The notes: generated by a model from the letters alone, not told the origin. 64,000 nt of DNA from an uncultured Halomicronema sp. (GCA_937899725.1 CALCCA010000088.1:82307-146306), one strand, 5' to 3'; positions 38,875 through 49,437 are shown, counted from the first letter of the stretch. Translations and numbers: made by a program.

Positions 38875-41139
38875 ATGACAACTACCCCACGCGAGCGGGA
38901 GGCAAGCGTAAAGGTGACTGTTGATAAAGATCCAGTTCCTACTTCTTTCGAGAAGTGGGCCAAACCGGGTCACTTTGACCGCACCCTTGCGCGAGGTCCC
39001 AAAACCACAACTTGGATTTGGAACCTCCATGCTGACGCTCACGATTTTGATAGTCATACCAGTGACTTAGAAGATATTTCGCGCAAAATCTTTAGTGCAC
39101 ATTTCGGCCATTTGGCTGTTGTGTTCATCTGGCTTAGCGGCATGTATTTTCACGGCGCTAAGTTTTCTAATTACGAAACCTGGATGGCCGATCCTCTGGC
39201 CATCAAGCCCAGTGCTCAGGTCGTTTGGCCCATTTTTGGCCAAGAGATCCTGAATGCTGACGTCGGCGGCGGTTTCCAGGGTATTCAAATTACCTCTGGT
39301 TTCTTCCAGCTGTGGCGAGCTTCCGGCATTACCAACAGCTACCAGCTTTACTGCACCGCGATCGGCGGTCTCGTGATGGCGGGTTTGATGCTGTTTGCTG
39401 GCTGGTTCCACTACCACAAGCGGGCGCCGAAGCTCGAGTGGTTCCAAAATGTGGAATCCATGATGAACCACCACCTAGCAGGTCTGCTGGGTTTGGGTTG
39501 TTTGGGCTGGGCCGGACACCAAATTCACGTGTCGTTGCCGATTAACGCGCTGCTCGATGCTGGCGTCGCCCCGCAGGATATTCCCCTGCCCCATGAGTTC
39601 ATCTTGGATAAGAGCCTGATGGCTGAGCTGTACCCCAGCTTTTCCCAGGGCTTGACCCCGTTCTTCACCCTGAACTGGTCTGCTTATTCTGATTTCCTAA
39701 CCTTCAAAGGTGGTTTGAATCCGGTGACTGGCGGCCTTTGGTTGTCTGACACGGCACATCATCACCTCGCTCTGGCTGTCCTCTTTATCGTTGCGGGCCA
39801 CATGTATCGCACCAACTGGGGCATCGGTCACAGCATGAAGGAGATCCTGGAAGGTCATAAAGGCGATCCCCTCTTGTTTGGTGGCAAAGGTCACGACGGT
39901 TTATACGAAAACCTCACGACTTCTTGGCATGCACAGCTCGCTGTGAACCTAGCAATCTTGGGCTCGTTGACCATCATCGTGGCGCATCACATGTATGCGA
40001 TGCCTCCCTATCCGTACATTGCGACGGATTACCCCACACAGCTGTCCCTCTTTACCCACCACATGTGGATTGGCGGCTTCATTATTGTGGGTGCTGGGGC
40101 ACACGCCGCCATCTTTATGGTGCGTGACTACGATCCCGAGGTGAACTTTGACAACGCGCTGGATCGGATGCTCCGCTCTCGCGATGCCATCATCTCCCAC
40201 TTGAACTGGGTCTGTATTTTCCTCGGCTTCCACAGCTTTGGTTTGTACATTCACAACGACACCATGCGAGCCTTAGGACGTCCTCAAGACATGTTCTCTG
40301 ACTCGGCGATTCAGCTTCAGCCGATCTTTGCCCAATGGGTGCAAGGGTTGCATACGGCGGCAGTCGGTTCGACCGCGCCGAATGTGATGGCGAGCGTGAG
40401 CCCCGCCTTTGGTGGTGATGTCGTAGCAGTGGGTGGCAAAGTCGCCATGATGCCCATCACATTGGGTACAGCTGACTTTATGGTTCACCACATTCACGCG
40501 TTCACTATTCACGTGACGGCGTTGATTCTCTTGAAAGGTGTGCTGTACGCCCGCAGCTCGCGTCTGGTTCCTGACAAAGGCGAACTGGGTTTCCGCTTCC
40601 CTTGCGACGGCCCTGGTCGTGGCGGCACCTGCCAGGTGTCTGGTTGGGATCACGTGTTCCTCGGTCTGTTCTGGATGTACAACTCGTTGTCCATCGTGAT
40701 TTTCCACTTCAGTTGGAAGATGCAGTCAGATGTATGGGGCACGGTTTCTGATAACGGAACGGTTTCTCACATTACCGCTGGCAACTTTGCCAACAGCGCG
40801 ATTACCATCAATGGTTGGTTGCGTGACTTCCTGTGGGCGCAAGCTTCTCAGGTCATTGGTTCCTATGGTTCGGCACTCTCGGCTTACGGTTTGCTGTTCT
40901 TAGGGGCTCACTTTGTTTGGGCGTTCAGCCTCATGTTCTTGTTTAGTGGCCGCGGCTACTGGCAAGAGTTGATTGAGTCGATTGTCTGGGCTCACAGCAA
41001 GCTGAAAGTTGCTCCGGCAATTCAGCCTCGTGCCCTGAGCATTACTCAAGGCCGGGCAGTTGGGGTAGCTCACTACCTCCTCGGGGGAATCGTCACCACA
41101 TGGGCGTTCTTCCTGGCTCGAATTATTGCCGTTGGATAG
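38875..41139 (+). CDS. psaA: Photosystem I P700 apoprotein A1
   Basis: A core subunit of photosystem I that, with PsaB, binds P700, A0, A1 and the FX cluster. The 754-residue product has eleven membrane helices. The FX-binding loop [19 protein letters not shown] holds two cluster cysteines. Other hallmarks are [36 protein letters not shown] and the C-terminal [15 protein letters not shown]. The ATG at 38875 ([10 protein letters not shown]) follows AGGAGAG. It forms an operon with psaB 25 bp downstream. Confidence 0.99.
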   Translation: MTTTPREREASVKVTVDKDPVPTSFEKWAKPGHFDRTLARGPKTTTWIWNLHADAHDFDSHTSDLEDISRKIFSAHFGHLAVVFIWLSGMYFHGAKFSNYETWMADPLAIKPSAQVVWPIFGQEILNADVGGGFQGIQITSGFFQLWRASGITNSYQLYCTAIGGLVMAGLMLFAGWFHYHKRAPKLEWFQNVESMMNHHLAGLLGLGCLGWAGHQIHVSLPINALLDAGVAPQDIPLPHEFILDKSLMAELYPSFSQGLTPFFTLNWSAYSDFLTFKGGLNPVTGGLWLSDTAHHHLALAVLFIVAGHMYRTNWGIGHSMKEILEGHKGDPLLFGGKGHDGLYENLTTSWHAQLAVNLAILGSLTIIVAHHMYAMPPYPYIATDYPTQLSLFTHHMWIGGFIIVGAGAHAAIFMVRDYDPEVNFDNALDRMLRSRDAIISHLNWVCIFLGFHSFGLYIHNDTMRALGRPQDMFSDSAIQLQPIFAQWVQGLHTAAVGSTAPNVMASVSPAFGGDVVAVGGKVAMMPITLGTADFMVHHIHAFTIHVTALILLKGVLYARSSRLVPDKGELGFRFPCDGPGRGGTCQVSGWDHVFLGLFWMYNSLSIVIFHFSWKMQSDVWGTVSDNGTVSHITAGNFANSAITINGWLRDFLWAQASQVIGSYGSALSAYGLLFLGAHFVWAFSLMFLFSGRGYWQELIESIVWAHSKLKVAPAIQPRALSITQGRAVGVAHYLLGGIVTTWAFFLARIIAVG

Positions 41140-41164
41140 AGCACGGAGGACTCACTAACCAGCT

Positions 41165-43387
41165 ATGGCGACTAAATTCCCAAAATTTAGCCAAGCGCTA
41201 GCCCAAGATCCGACGACTCGTCGAATCTGGTACGGGATTGCTACGGCTCACGATTTTGAAAGCCACGATGGTATGACGGAGGAAAATCTTTATCAGAAGA
41301 TTTTTGCTTCTCACTTTGGCCACCTGGCGATCATCTTTTTGTGGACCTCGGGCAACCTGTTTCACGTTGCTTGGCAAGGTAACTTCGAACAGTGGATCAA
41401 AGATCCGCTCAATATCCGCCCAATCGCCCACGCGATTTGGGACCCTCACTTTGGCCAGCCCGCAGTGGATGCGTTCACTCAGGCTGGTGCTTCTAGCCCC
41501 GTTAACATTGCTTATTCCGGGGTGTATCACTGGTGGTACACCATCGGCATGCGTACGAATACTGACCTGTACACCGGGGCTGTGTTCTTGCTGATTTTGT
41601 CGGCAGTCTTCTTGTTCGCAGGTTGGTTGCACCTTCAGCCTAAGTTCCGTCCCAGCTTGTCCTGGTTTAAGAATGCTGAATCGCGCCTGAACCACCACTT
41701 GGCGGCTCTCTTTGGCGTCAGCTCCTTGGCTTGGACTGGTCACTTGGTGCACGTGGCGATTCCCGAATCTCGGGGTCAGCATGTCGGCTGGGGTAATTTC
41801 CTGTCGACGCCGCCTCACCCGGCCGGTTTAATGCCTTTCTTTACTGGCAACTGGGGGGTATATGCCCAGAGTCCTGACACTGCCAGCCATATCTTTGGCA
41901 CAGCGGAAGGGTCTGGCACGGCCATTCTGACCTTCTTGGGCGGTTTCCATCCGCAGACAGAGTCACTCTGGCTGACGGATATGGCTCACCACCACCTGGC
42001 GATCGCGGTGATCTTCATCGTGGCTGGCCATATGTACCGCACCAACTTTGGTATCGGTCACAGCATTAAGGAAATCCTGAATGCTCACACGCCACCGTCG
42101 GGTACCCCCGGCGACTTGGGTGAGGGCCACAAGGGTCTATATGACACGCTGAACAACTCCCTCCACTTCCAGTTGGCTTTGGCCCTGGCTAGTTTGGGGG
42201 TCGTGACCTCTCTGGTAGCGCAGCACATGTATGCCCTACCGCCCTATGCCTTTATCGCTCGGGATTACACCACTCAGGCAGCGCTTTACACTCACCACCA
42301 GTACATTGCTGGCTTCATCATGGTGGGGGCGTTTGCTCACGGGAGTATCTTCCTGATTCGGGACTACGATCCCGCTGCCAATAAGAACAACGTTCTTGAC
42401 CGCGTTCTTCAGCATAAGGAAGCGATTATCTCGCACCTGAGCTGGGTTTCCCTATTCTTGGGCTTCCACACGTTGGGGCTGTACGTTCACAACGATGTCG
42501 TGGTGGCATTTGGCACCCCTGAGAAGCAGATTCTGGTTGAGCCGGTCTTTGCTCAATGGGTACAGGCCGCTTCTGGCAAGATGCTTTACGGCTTCGATAG
42601 CTTGCTGTCGAACCCTGACAGCATTGCGTTTACGGCTTGGCCGAATCAAGGCAATGTTTGGCTACCGGGTTGGATGGATGCCATCAACAGTGGCTCTAAC
42701 TCATTGTTCTTGACCATTGGCCCTGGCGACTTCCTCGTTCACCATGCGATCGCATTAGGCCTGCACACCACCACTCTGATCTTGGTCAAGGGTGCTTTGG
42801 ATGCTCGCGGTTCTAAGCTGATGCCCGACAAAAAGGACTTCGGCTATAGCTTCCCTTGCGATGGCCCAGGTCGTGGCGGTACTTGTGACATCTCTGCTTG
42901 GGATGCCTTTTACCTCGCCATGTTCTGGATGTTGAACACTATCGGCTGGACAACGTTCTACTGGCACTGGAAGCATTTGAGCATCTGGTCCGGTAATGTG
43001 GCTCAGTTCAACGAGAACTCGAACTATCTAATGGGTTGGCTCCGGGATTACCTGTGGCTTAACTCTTCTCAGCTGATTAACGGCTACAACCCCTACGGCA
43101 TGAACAACCTAGCGGTTTGGGCTTGGATGTTCCTCTTTGGACACCTGGTCTGGGCAACTGGATTTATGTTCTTGATCTCTTGGCGGGGTTATTGGCAAGA
43201 GCTGATCGAGACCATCGTTTGGGCGCACGAGCGCACTCCCCTGGCAAACCTGGTTCGCTGGAAGGATAAGCCCGTTGCTCTCTCTATCGTTCAGGCTCGT
43301 GTCGTCGGTCTCGCTCACTTTACGGTGGGATACATTCTGACCTACGCGGCCTTCCTGATAGCCTCGACCTCAAGCCGATTCGGTTAG
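41165..43387 (+). CDS. psaB: Photosystem I P700 apoprotein A2
   Basis: A 740-residue partner of PsaA in the PSI reaction centre. The FX loop [18 protein letters not shown] provides the other two cysteines of the 4Fe-4S cluster. [36 protein letters not shown] and [19 protein letters not shown] are the usual landmarks, and eleven membrane helices are visible. GGAGGA lies 14 bp before the ATG. A strong terminator closes the operon. Confidence 0.99.
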   Translation: MATKFPKFSQALAQDPTTRRIWYGIATAHDFESHDGMTEENLYQKIFASHFGHLAIIFLWTSGNLFHVAWQGNFEQWIKDPLNIRPIAHAIWDPHFGQPAVDAFTQAGASSPVNIAYSGVYHWWYTIGMRTNTDLYTGAVFLLILSAVFLFAGWLHLQPKFRPSLSWFKNAESRLNHHLAALFGVSSLAWTGHLVHVAIPESRGQHVGWGNFLSTPPHPAGLMPFFTGNWGVYAQSPDTASHIFGTAEGSGTAILTFLGGFHPQTESLWLTDMAHHHLAIAVIFIVAGHMYRTNFGIGHSIKEILNAHTPPSGTPGDLGEGHKGLYDTLNNSLHFQLALALASLGVVTSLVAQHMYALPPYAFIARDYTTQAALYTHHQYIAGFIMVGAFAHGSIFLIRDYDPAANKNNVLDRVLQHKEAIISHLSWVSLFLGFHTLGLYVHNDVVVAFGTPEKQILVEPVFAQWVQAASGKMLYGFDSLLSNPDSIAFTAWPNQGNVWLPGWMDAINSGSNSLFLTIGPGDFLVHHAIALGLHTTTLILVKGALDARGSKLMPDKKDFGYSFPCDGPGRGGTCDISAWDAFYLAMFWMLNTIGWTTFYWHWKHLSIWSGNVAQFNENSNYLMGWLRDYLWLNSSQLINGYNPYGMNNLAVWAWMFLFGHLVWATGFMFLISWRGYWQELIETIVWAHERTPLANLVRWKDKPVALSIVQARVVGLAHFTVGYILTYAAFLIASTSSRFG

Positions 43388-43418
43388 CGAGTCTAGCCGT
43401 TAGGTGAATAACTCAAAG

Positions 43419-43452
43419 CTCCTCGGTGCCTCGCGCTGGGGAGTTTTGTTTT
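43419..43452 (+). terminator. psaAB terminator
   Basis: The stem CTCCTCGG pairs with CTGGGGAG (two G-U pairs), with a nine-base loop TGCCTCGCG, and is followed by TTTTGTTTT. It lies 31 bp after psaB. Confidence 0.85.
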
Positions 43453-43497
43453 ACATGTTTTAGTTGTGCTTAAGCTTACGAAGCAGACAACGACTCA

Positions 43498-43694
43498 ATG
43501 CAAGAGATCTCACAAACAGAGGCCCTAAATCATATTTTGGAAGTTAGTGATACAACTGCTGCTGACCTAGTGGGGATGATTGGCTCTGGTGTTGTCGTCT
43601 CAGAAATTCTTGAGGGCAAAAGGCTATTAGTAAGGAACAAACGAAAATTCTTGGGGCTCGCTTCAAAGTGTCACCCACTCTATTTGTCGAGTAG
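43498..43694 (+). pseudogene. Frameshifted HigA-like antitoxin remnant
   Basis: The frame from ATG 43498 reads TEALNHILEVSDTTAADLVG then VVVSEILEGKR, the helix-turn-helix of HigA-type antitoxins. After Arg the frame is lost. Shifting by one base at 43623 restores the family ending: A-ISKEQTKILGARFKVSPTLFVE and a stop at 43692-43694. One base (probably G of AGGGCT) is missing. The usual N-terminal 60 residues and a HigB toxin gene are absent. Without correction the frame runs to 43728 with unrelated residues. A sequencing error is possible. Confidence 0.8.
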
Positions 43695-43749
43695 GCTACC
43701 TCCAAGTTTATTGATATGTTTGAACTAAGCGTTGACAGTCGTTTCTGAC

Positions 43750-44328
43750 ATGGAAGAACTTAATTGGGCAAAATTTTTAAACGAATTCAATTCGGTACTC
43801 ACTGAGATATACAAACTTGAACAACTTGAGCAAGGTGAAGATGTTCTTGACATTAGTTACATTCAGCCAGGGGCAACCGCAGATGAGATTACAGCCGCAG
43901 AAGTCCGATTAGGAATCCAGTTGCCGCCTTCGTATAAAGCTTTTCTGCGAGTCAGTAATGGGTGTGGGTGGCCATCGGATGCCGCCCAGGTTGGTAGGCT
44001 ACTGTCAACCGACAAAATTGAGTGGCTAAGCTCATATGACCCCGAATGGATCGAGATATACGGAGGCGATAATATCTCTCATGAGGAGCATTTGGATAAT
44101 CAAGACCAAGGCATGTCGCGGTTTAACGGTAGATATTTGGAACAATGCTTGACGATCAGTGGACACGGCGATGCCTGCATTGGCTTACTATGCCCTGAAG
44201 TTATGACCCCAGAGGGAGAATGGGAGTTCTGGCGACTAGGGAGCTGGTGTGGAGCTGACCGATGGCCCAGTTTTCAAGATTGGATGACTCGCAACTATCA
44301 GAGGTACTATCGCGAAGCATATGCTTAG
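43750..44328 (+). CDS. SMI1/KNR4 (SUKH-type) family protein
   Basis: A 192-residue protein from ATG 43750. The SUKH-1 signature is clear: IQPGATADEITAAEVRLGIQ followed by LPPSYKAFLRVSNGCGWP, and later GDACIGLLCPEVM and EWEFWRLGSWCGADRWPSF. Many bacterial SUKH proteins are immunity proteins against contact-dependent or polymorphic toxins. No toxin gene is adjacent, so this is an orphan copy. Lower GC than its neighbours, by eye, suggests acquisition. It follows the broken HigA gene by 55 bp. Confidence 0.85.
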   Translation: MEELNWAKFLNEFNSVLTEIYKLEQLEQGEDVLDISYIQPGATADEITAAEVRLGIQLPPSYKAFLRVSNGCGWPSDAAQVGRLLSTDKIEWLSSYDPEWIEIYGGDNISHEEHLDNQDQGMSRFNGRYLEQCLTISGHGDACIGLLCPEVMTPEGEWEFWRLGSWCGADRWPSFQDWMTRNYQRYYREAYA

Positions 44329-44340
44329 AAGGATAGAGTA

Positions 44341-44464
44341 GTCTGGCGATGCTGCGATCGCCCTCAATGGCAAATGCGATCGCCTCTGTTCGTGAATCCC
44401 AAGGTTGATATTGGCGAAATTTGAGGAATGTTAGGCGATCTCTGGTGATGAAGAAAACGATCAC
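44341..44464 (-). pseudogene. Uma2-like fragment
   Basis: The minus-strand frame contains RTEAIAFAIEGDRS, close to QEKEAIAFAIADGRSGRI of the Uma2 gene next door. The DNA shares a 23-bp identical run (44365-44387 and 44673-44695) including a HIP1 site. No catalytic residues remain, so this is probably a leftover of a second Uma2 gene. Confidence 0.4.
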
Positions 44465-44523
44465 TCTCAGAGCCAGTTGAACTTATGAAATAAATCTCAC
44501 CTAGACGAGGCTTATTGCGAATT

Positions 44524-45180
44524 CTAATTGGGCTCGCTGTAGGTTTGGAGCAGCCAACGGCCGATCTCGCTGGTGTCTTCAGTAATACTTCGCCGCAAAG
44601 CTTGGTTGACTAGCGCCAAACTTAACTCTGGTAAGACTTGAGAAACTAGGATTCGACCACTGCGTCCATCAGCAATGGCAAATGCGATCGCCTCTTTTTC
44701 CTGAGTATTAATGACCCAATATTCCTCAACCCCAAATTGTTCGTAAAGCAAACGTTTGCTGCCTAAATCATCGCTAAAGGAGGTCGCCCCGACTTCAACC
44801 ACCAGGGTTGGCGCGCCCGATTGATCGACATCAATGGGCGCATTGTCGCGAGGCAATTCAGGTAGGTTGGCTCCAATGTAATAGGCTAAATCGGGCTGAC
44901 ATTCACGCACGCCCGTTTTACGGAAACTCGTATTAATCAGTTCTTTAAGGGGCAAGCTTTTTACCAAACCGTACAAAGTGACCACGGTAGAAATGAGAGA
45001 ATTATCTTGCCCATGAGCAGATCCCAGTGGTGCCATTTCAATCCTCATCTGCCCGTCATCATAGTAAGCCTGCCCATTTTGGTAAGTCTCGCTATAGGCC
45101 GTGGCGACAAACTGCGACCAATTAGCCTGCATCCAGGTGTCGGTTTGAAGGGTTTGCATCGTGGTAAGTTCAGCCATCAT
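44524..45180 (-). CDS. Uma2 family protein (putative restriction endonuclease fold)
   Basis: A 218-residue member of the Uma2 (DUF820) family, very expanded in cyanobacteria. The PD-(D/E)xK pattern is CQPDLAYYIG, TLVVEVGATSFSDDLGSK and EQFGVEEYWVINTQEKEAIA. Target and biological role are unknown. Tandem ATGs at 45180 and 45177 could start it. It seems intact, in contrast to the fragment downstream. Confidence 0.88.
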   Translation of the reverse strand: MMAELTTMQTLQTDTWMQANWSQFVATAYSETYQNGQAYYDDGQMRIEMAPLGSAHGQDNSLISTVVTLYGLVKSLPLKELINTSFRKTGVRECQPDLAYYIGANLPELPRDNAPIDVDQSGAPTLVVEVGATSFSDDLGSKRLLYEQFGVEEYWVINTQEKEAIAFAIADGRSGRILVSQVLPELSLALVNQALRRSITEDTSEIGRWLLQTYSEPN

Positions 45181-45252
45181 GCTTGACCATATGCGCTTGT
45201 CACAAATCTATTAGCTTGATCTTACTCAGCTAGGACTGATCGTTATCTTGAT

Positions 45253-46782
45253 TTACTGCATGCGATCGATGGTGCGATATTGAATGGCTTCGGCAATGTG
45301 TTGGGCCTGCAGGGTATCGGCATTATCCAGATCGGCAATTGTGCGACCCACTTTGAGGATGCGATCGGTGGCCCGCGCCGACAGCCCCAGCTTACGGACA
45401 GCGTTTTCCATCAGGGCTTGAGTGGTGTCGTCGAGGGGGCACCAATGGCGCAGATGGCGACTTTGCATATCAGCGTTGCACTGCAGTGAGGTTTCAGACT
45501 GGAAGCGAGCATGGGCGCGATCGCGCGCCGCCTCCACCCGAATTCGCACTTTTTCTGACGGCTCGCCCTCCACAACGCGGGTCATCTCTTCGGGCTTGAG
45601 TCGACCCACCACCACCTGCAAATCAATCCGATCCATCAGCGGCCCCGACAACCTGGCCCAATACTGCTCTCGACTGCGAGGGCTACAGGTACAAGGCTGT
45701 ACCGAATCACCATAGTAGCCACAAGGGCAAGGATTAGTACTGGCGACCAACGTAAACTGGGCTGGAAACTCTACAGACTGGCGCGTGCGCGTAATCGTCA
45801 CGTAACCATCTTCCAGCGGTTGGCGCAAAAATTCCAGCACATCCCGTTTGAACTCAGTCATTTCATCTAAAAACAACACCCCCCGGTGGGCCAGCGAGAT
45901 CTCTCCCGGCTTCGGAAAACTGCCCCCGCCGACCAGCGACGGGCCCGAGGCTGAGTGATGGGGGCTGCGAAAAGGGCGGCTCGTCACCAGACTGCCTTTT
46001 TCTTTCAGCAACCCGGCCACCGAGTGAATCTGGGTCACTTCTAGGGCTTCTTCAAAGGATAACGGCGGTAGAATGCTGGGCAAACGACGGGCCAGCATCG
46101 TTTTCCCGCTGCCGGGCGGCCCAATAAAAATACAGTTGTGGCCGCCGGCAGCCGCAATTTCTAACGCGCGGCGGGCCTGGGCCTGACCTTTGACATCGCG
46201 CAAATCCATCGAGTTGGCGTTGGCCTTCGCCAATTCTGCTTGGCCATTGAGCTGGTAGGGCAGATGCTGAGCAGGATGGTTGAGAAAATCAACAATGTCG
46301 GACAATCGCTTGAAACCATAGACCGCTAGCCCCGGCACGACCGCTGCCTCACGGGCATTATCAGCGGGTACCACCAGGCCCTTGAGACCAAGTGATTTAG
46401 CTGCCGCCGCGATCGCCAACACGCCCGCCACTGGCCGCAAAGTGCCATCTAATGACAATTCACCCATGAACAAAAAGTCATCGAGTAAATCAGGCTTGAT
46501 TTGCTCCGTGGCCGCCAATACGCCCATACTGATGGGCAAATCAAAGCTAGGGCCTTCCTTGCGCAGATCCGCTGGGGTGAGATTGATGACGATCTTGCGC
46601 ATCGGGAAGGGAAAACCAGAGTTTTTGAGCGCAGCGCGAGTCCGCTCCCGTGACTCTTGCACGGCAGCATCAGGCAAGCCGACGACCACCATCGTAGGCA
46701 AGCCGCCCGATAAATCGACTTCAACACCCACCTTAATGGCATCAATGCCGACGATCGCCGCACTCCAGATTCTCGATAGCAT
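45253..46782 (-). CDS. YifB/ComM-type Mg-chelatase-like AAA+ ATPase
   Basis: A 509-residue protein. An N-terminal Lon-like domain (about 1-160) with VEVDLSGGLPTMVVVGLPD precedes an AAA+ domain with Walker A FIGPPGSGKTMLARRLPSIL, Walker B GVLFLDEMTEF and the NPCPCGYYGD cysteine motif, then a C-terminal helical domain. In Vibrio and Haemophilus the homologue ComM is a helicase that promotes branch migration during natural transformation. Cyanobacterial function is inferred from this. The ATG at 46782 is chosen; the longer frame adds unrelated residues. Confidence 0.94.
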   Translation of the reverse strand: MLSRIWSAAIVGIDAIKVGVEVDLSGGLPTMVVVGLPDAAVQESRERTRAALKNSGFPFPMRKIVINLTPADLRKEGPSFDLPISMGVLAATEQIKPDLLDDFLFMGELSLDGTLRPVAGVLAIAAAAKSLGLKGLVVPADNAREAAVVPGLAVYGFKRLSDIVDFLNHPAQHLPYQLNGQAELAKANANSMDLRDVKGQAQARRALEIAAAGGHNCIFIGPPGSGKTMLARRLPSILPPLSFEEALEVTQIHSVAGLLKEKGSLVTSRPFRSPHHSASGPSLVGGGSFPKPGEISLAHRGVLFLDEMTEFKRDVLEFLRQPLEDGYVTITRTRQSVEFPAQFTLVASTNPCPCGYYGDSVQPCTCSPRSREQYWARLSGPLMDRIDLQVVVGRLKPEEMTRVVEGEPSEKVRIRVEAARDRAHARFQSETSLQCNADMQSRHLRHWCPLDDTTQALMENAVRKLGLSARATDRILKVGRTIADLDNADTLQAQHIAEAIQYRTIDRMQ

Positions 46783-46998
46783 GACACCCTTTAGATTGAC
46801 CAAGACTGCCTTTAGAGTGCCCTTAAGCCGACCGATATTTGGCCCTGGGCGAGTCATCTTAGCTGACAACAGACTGAATCACTAAGCGTGATCAAGGATG
46901 AAAGCGGTGCAAATTAGCAGTTCGCAGACGAAGTTAGAGCTGCAGCTAACAAATGAAAACTGAAACTCTATGAACTAGAGAACACCGATTTAATTGAA

Positions 46999-47070
46999 CT
47001 GGGGTGCCAGGATTCGAACCTGGGAATGGCGGGACCAAAACCCGCTGCCTTACCGCTTGGCGACACCCCA
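46999..47070 (-). tRNA. tRNA-Gln (UUG)
   Basis: The minus strand gives acceptor TGGGGTG/CACCCCA, D arm GCCAAGCGGTAAGGC, anticodon stem GCGGG/CCCGC around TT-TTG-GT, and T arm CAGGTTCGAATCCTG. The anticodon TTG reads CAA/CAG. The G discriminator follows, as usual for glutamine tRNA. CCA is not encoded. Confidence 0.97.
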
Positions 47071-47303
47071 TCATTCAGGCTTAAATAGCCTAGCAGTTTT
47101 TATCCCCTCTATGTCAACCGTTTTTGCTGTGCAGCGCCAAGAATTTGAGATTTTGCCGACCGATAGCAGTCCTCACTAAGTTTCAGACCGGTGATGGGCC
47201 TACACCCTGCGATGACGCCCCCTAACCTTGATTGACTAGATGATGATGCACGGTACCTGTGTTGCCAGCCTGGCTGAGCTGACGGCCCAACAGTCAGACC
47301 AAT

Positions 47304-48260
47304 TCACTGCATGACCGAATCTTTTGCGCAGGCGTTTTGGCTCGGGCCGACCGCTGTTGAGAGGTGCTGGCGAATGATGTTGGCCAAAGCCTCTGGCTGC
47401 TCAACCATAGCCATGTGACCACATTCGGGCAATACGGCGACATTGCCTTCGGAACTATCAAACAACGGGTGAAAGCTCGCCAAATGTTGAACGTATTTTG
47501 TCTCCATGACTGGGTCTTGCGCCCCAGCAACAAAATAAGCGGGTTGCTCTAAGCTCGCAACCACCTGCGGCAAGCGATGCACCTCTGCCTCCGTAGTCGA
47601 TTCCAACAAGACGCCCTGAGCGGCGGCAGCATCAGCGGCGAGCAGATCAGTCAGCCGCTGCTCACCCCAATGCAAAGCTAAAGGCTTATGCACCATCATG
47701 CTGGCAAAGGCTCGGTTTATCAAAGGCACGGCCTTGAGCCAGGGCGGTCGCCAGCGAACGACTTGCTGCCCCGCTTGGCGAAAGCGAGCAAACTCATCGG
47801 GTAGATACATACCCCCGCCAGCATTGACACAAACAACGCCCTGAACCCGCTGAGGAAACAACTTGGCGGCCCATAACGCGACGCTGCCGCCAAGGGAATG
47901 GCCCACTAGCCAGACCGAATTGAGGTCTAAGGCCGCTAACAACGCGCCCAGGTCTTGGGCATAGGCTTCGAGGCTAAAGGGGGTGGGGTCATTGCTCAAA
48001 TGGGTTGCGGTGACCGGAGATCGCCCTGCTAGCCCCTGACTCGATTCGCCAAACCCTCTGAGGTCATAGCTCAAACATTGAAAATCAGGATTGAGGCGAT
48101 CGATCACGGGTTGCCAATACCCTTGACTTAGCAGCCAGCCATGCACAAAGACCACCGTTGTTTCTGACTGTTGCGTCTCTGGCGTCAAGCGATAGGCATG
48201 AGGAACGCCCAACACATCAAAATAAGACATACTCCCATCATATATTGCGGTAGCCGCCAT
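47304..48260 (-). CDS. Alpha/beta hydrolase
   Basis: A 318-residue alpha/beta-hydrolase. The oxyanion-hole motif is VVFVHGWLLSQGYW. The nucleophile elbow is VWLVGHSLGGSVALWAA, giving the Ser. The acid and base are in VAGAQDPVMETKYV and PECGHMAMVEQPEA. A cap region with FARFRQAGQQVVRWRPPW lies between. The substrate is unknown. ATG at 48260 or, ten residues in, at 48230 may start it. Confidence 0.88.
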   Translation of the reverse strand: MAATAIYDGSMSYFDVLGVPHAYRLTPETQQSETTVVFVHGWLLSQGYWQPVIDRLNPDFQCLSYDLRGFGESSQGLAGRSPVTATHLSNDPTPFSLEAYAQDLGALLAALDLNSVWLVGHSLGGSVALWAAKLFPQRVQGVVCVNAGGGMYLPDEFARFRQAGQQVVRWRPPWLKAVPLINRAFASMMVHKPLALHWGEQRLTDLLAADAAAAQGVLLESTTEAEVHRLPQVVASLEQPAYFVAGAQDPVMETKYVQHLASFHPLFDSSEGNVAVLPECGHMAMVEQPEALANIIRQHLSTAVGPSQNACAKDSVMQ

Positions 48261-48284
48261 TTTGTCTGCCCGGCAATTCCCACG

Positions 48285-49010
48285 TTAAGCACTTTTGCTG
48301 AGCAACCGATAGCGAATACCCTCGGCAATCTTGTGACCGAGGTATTCCGGAATCAAACTTTCGTTCGGGCCTAACAGGTAAAGAATTAACCGAGTACGCC
48401 CGCGCCACACTAATAAATTGGCGTTGACGACCAGCAAATCTTCTTGCCAAATGGCGTACATCACCTTGTAAAACAATCCCGGCTGGTTATCGGCTTCAAT
48501 CAGCAATGCGGGTAAATGGAAGACAGGATCGACGTAAAACTCCGTTTCGACCTGCTCTAGCCCAGCATCCAAATTGAATTCCACCGTGAGCATTTCTTCC
48601 ACTTCGAAATGCCCCGCTAGGGCCTCTCGAATGGCGCGACAGACATTATCGGCAGTTTTGGGGGGCAACGCCTTGCCCCCTCGCGACACCACTAGTTTGA
48701 TAAAAACCAGCATGGGGGGATAAATCTGGCCATACAGGCTGAGATTATGAATGGTGAGCCCATAGGCTGCTAACACCCCAAAAATATCGCTGAGCAAAAA
48801 GGACTGGTTGCGATAAGCAAAATGCAACGCACTACGATTGCCTTCGGGCTTCAGCTCAATCACAGCTTTACGAGTTTTGTAGAGCTGATATGCCAAGCGC
48901 AAGTTTTGCAGCTGAATCTCACTGCTGACAAACTGCTCATAGAATTGTGGAAAAGCGCGATTAAATCGCTTGAGCAGCTCTACCGTAGAGGGTTTTAGAC
49001 CAGCAGCCAT
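48285..49010 (-). CDS. Protein with two ACT-like domains
   Basis: A 241-residue soluble protein from ATG 49010. Two segments look like ACT domains: residues 65-115 (NQSFLLSDIFGVLAAYGLTI) and residues 168-212 (ADNQPGLFYKVMYAIWQEDL), both with the small-molecule-binding D-x-P-G-L or similar turn before a helix and an outer beta strand. The layout resembles the C-terminal ACT pair of GlnD without the transferase or phosphohydrolase part. A regulatory, ligand-sensing role is inferred. It lies 24 bp upstream of the hydrolase gene on the same strand. Confidence 0.65.
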   Translation of the reverse strand: MAAGLKPSTVELLKRFNRAFPQFYEQFVSSEIQLQNLRLAYQLYKTRKAVIELKPEGNRSALHFAYRNQSFLLSDIFGVLAAYGLTIHNLSLYGQIYPPMLVFIKLVVSRGGKALPPKTADNVCRAIREALAGHFEVEEMLTVEFNLDAGLEQVETEFYVDPVFHLPALLIEADNQPGLFYKVMYAIWQEDLLVVNANLLVWRGRTRLILYLLGPNESLIPEYLGHKIAEGIRYRLLSKSA

Positions 49011-49437
49011 AACCGGGGAAACACTAGATAGCTTGAGTAAATCTGCGCAGGTGCCGGGCACTGCGGCGTCCTTATCCTAAATGCCGCTCGTTCTAAAAGA
49101 AAAACTCGCGGCTCTGACGCCTAAAGCTCTGAACGGTCAACCAGAGTCAGAACAGTTCTAGCGAAGGATACTTCAACCCTGAACAGTTCTGATACGAGCA
49201 TCCGACTCGGCCATGGCCCAAGAGCCGTCAAAATACCTTCATAATATTATCGCTGCGGGTGGATGCTAGGTTGACGCTAACATCAGCACTTCAGTCAGGA
49301 TGCCCTCAGGCTGAAGTAAATTTGGCAGCGTGGCAAAACCATTCTTGTTTTTTCTTTGTCCACAAAAGACAAACCTGAGCAGATATATTAGTCTAATAGA
49401 CGCTACTGTACTTCCACTATCTATCATCCAAACCTGT
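49011..49437. other. Divergent region with two GAACAGTTCT sites
   Basis: Identical decamers GAACAGTTCT at 49150-49159 and 49181-49190, each near-palindromic and 31 bp apart, lie between the ACT-like gene and the GNAT gene. No coding region is supported. Confidence 0.5.
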
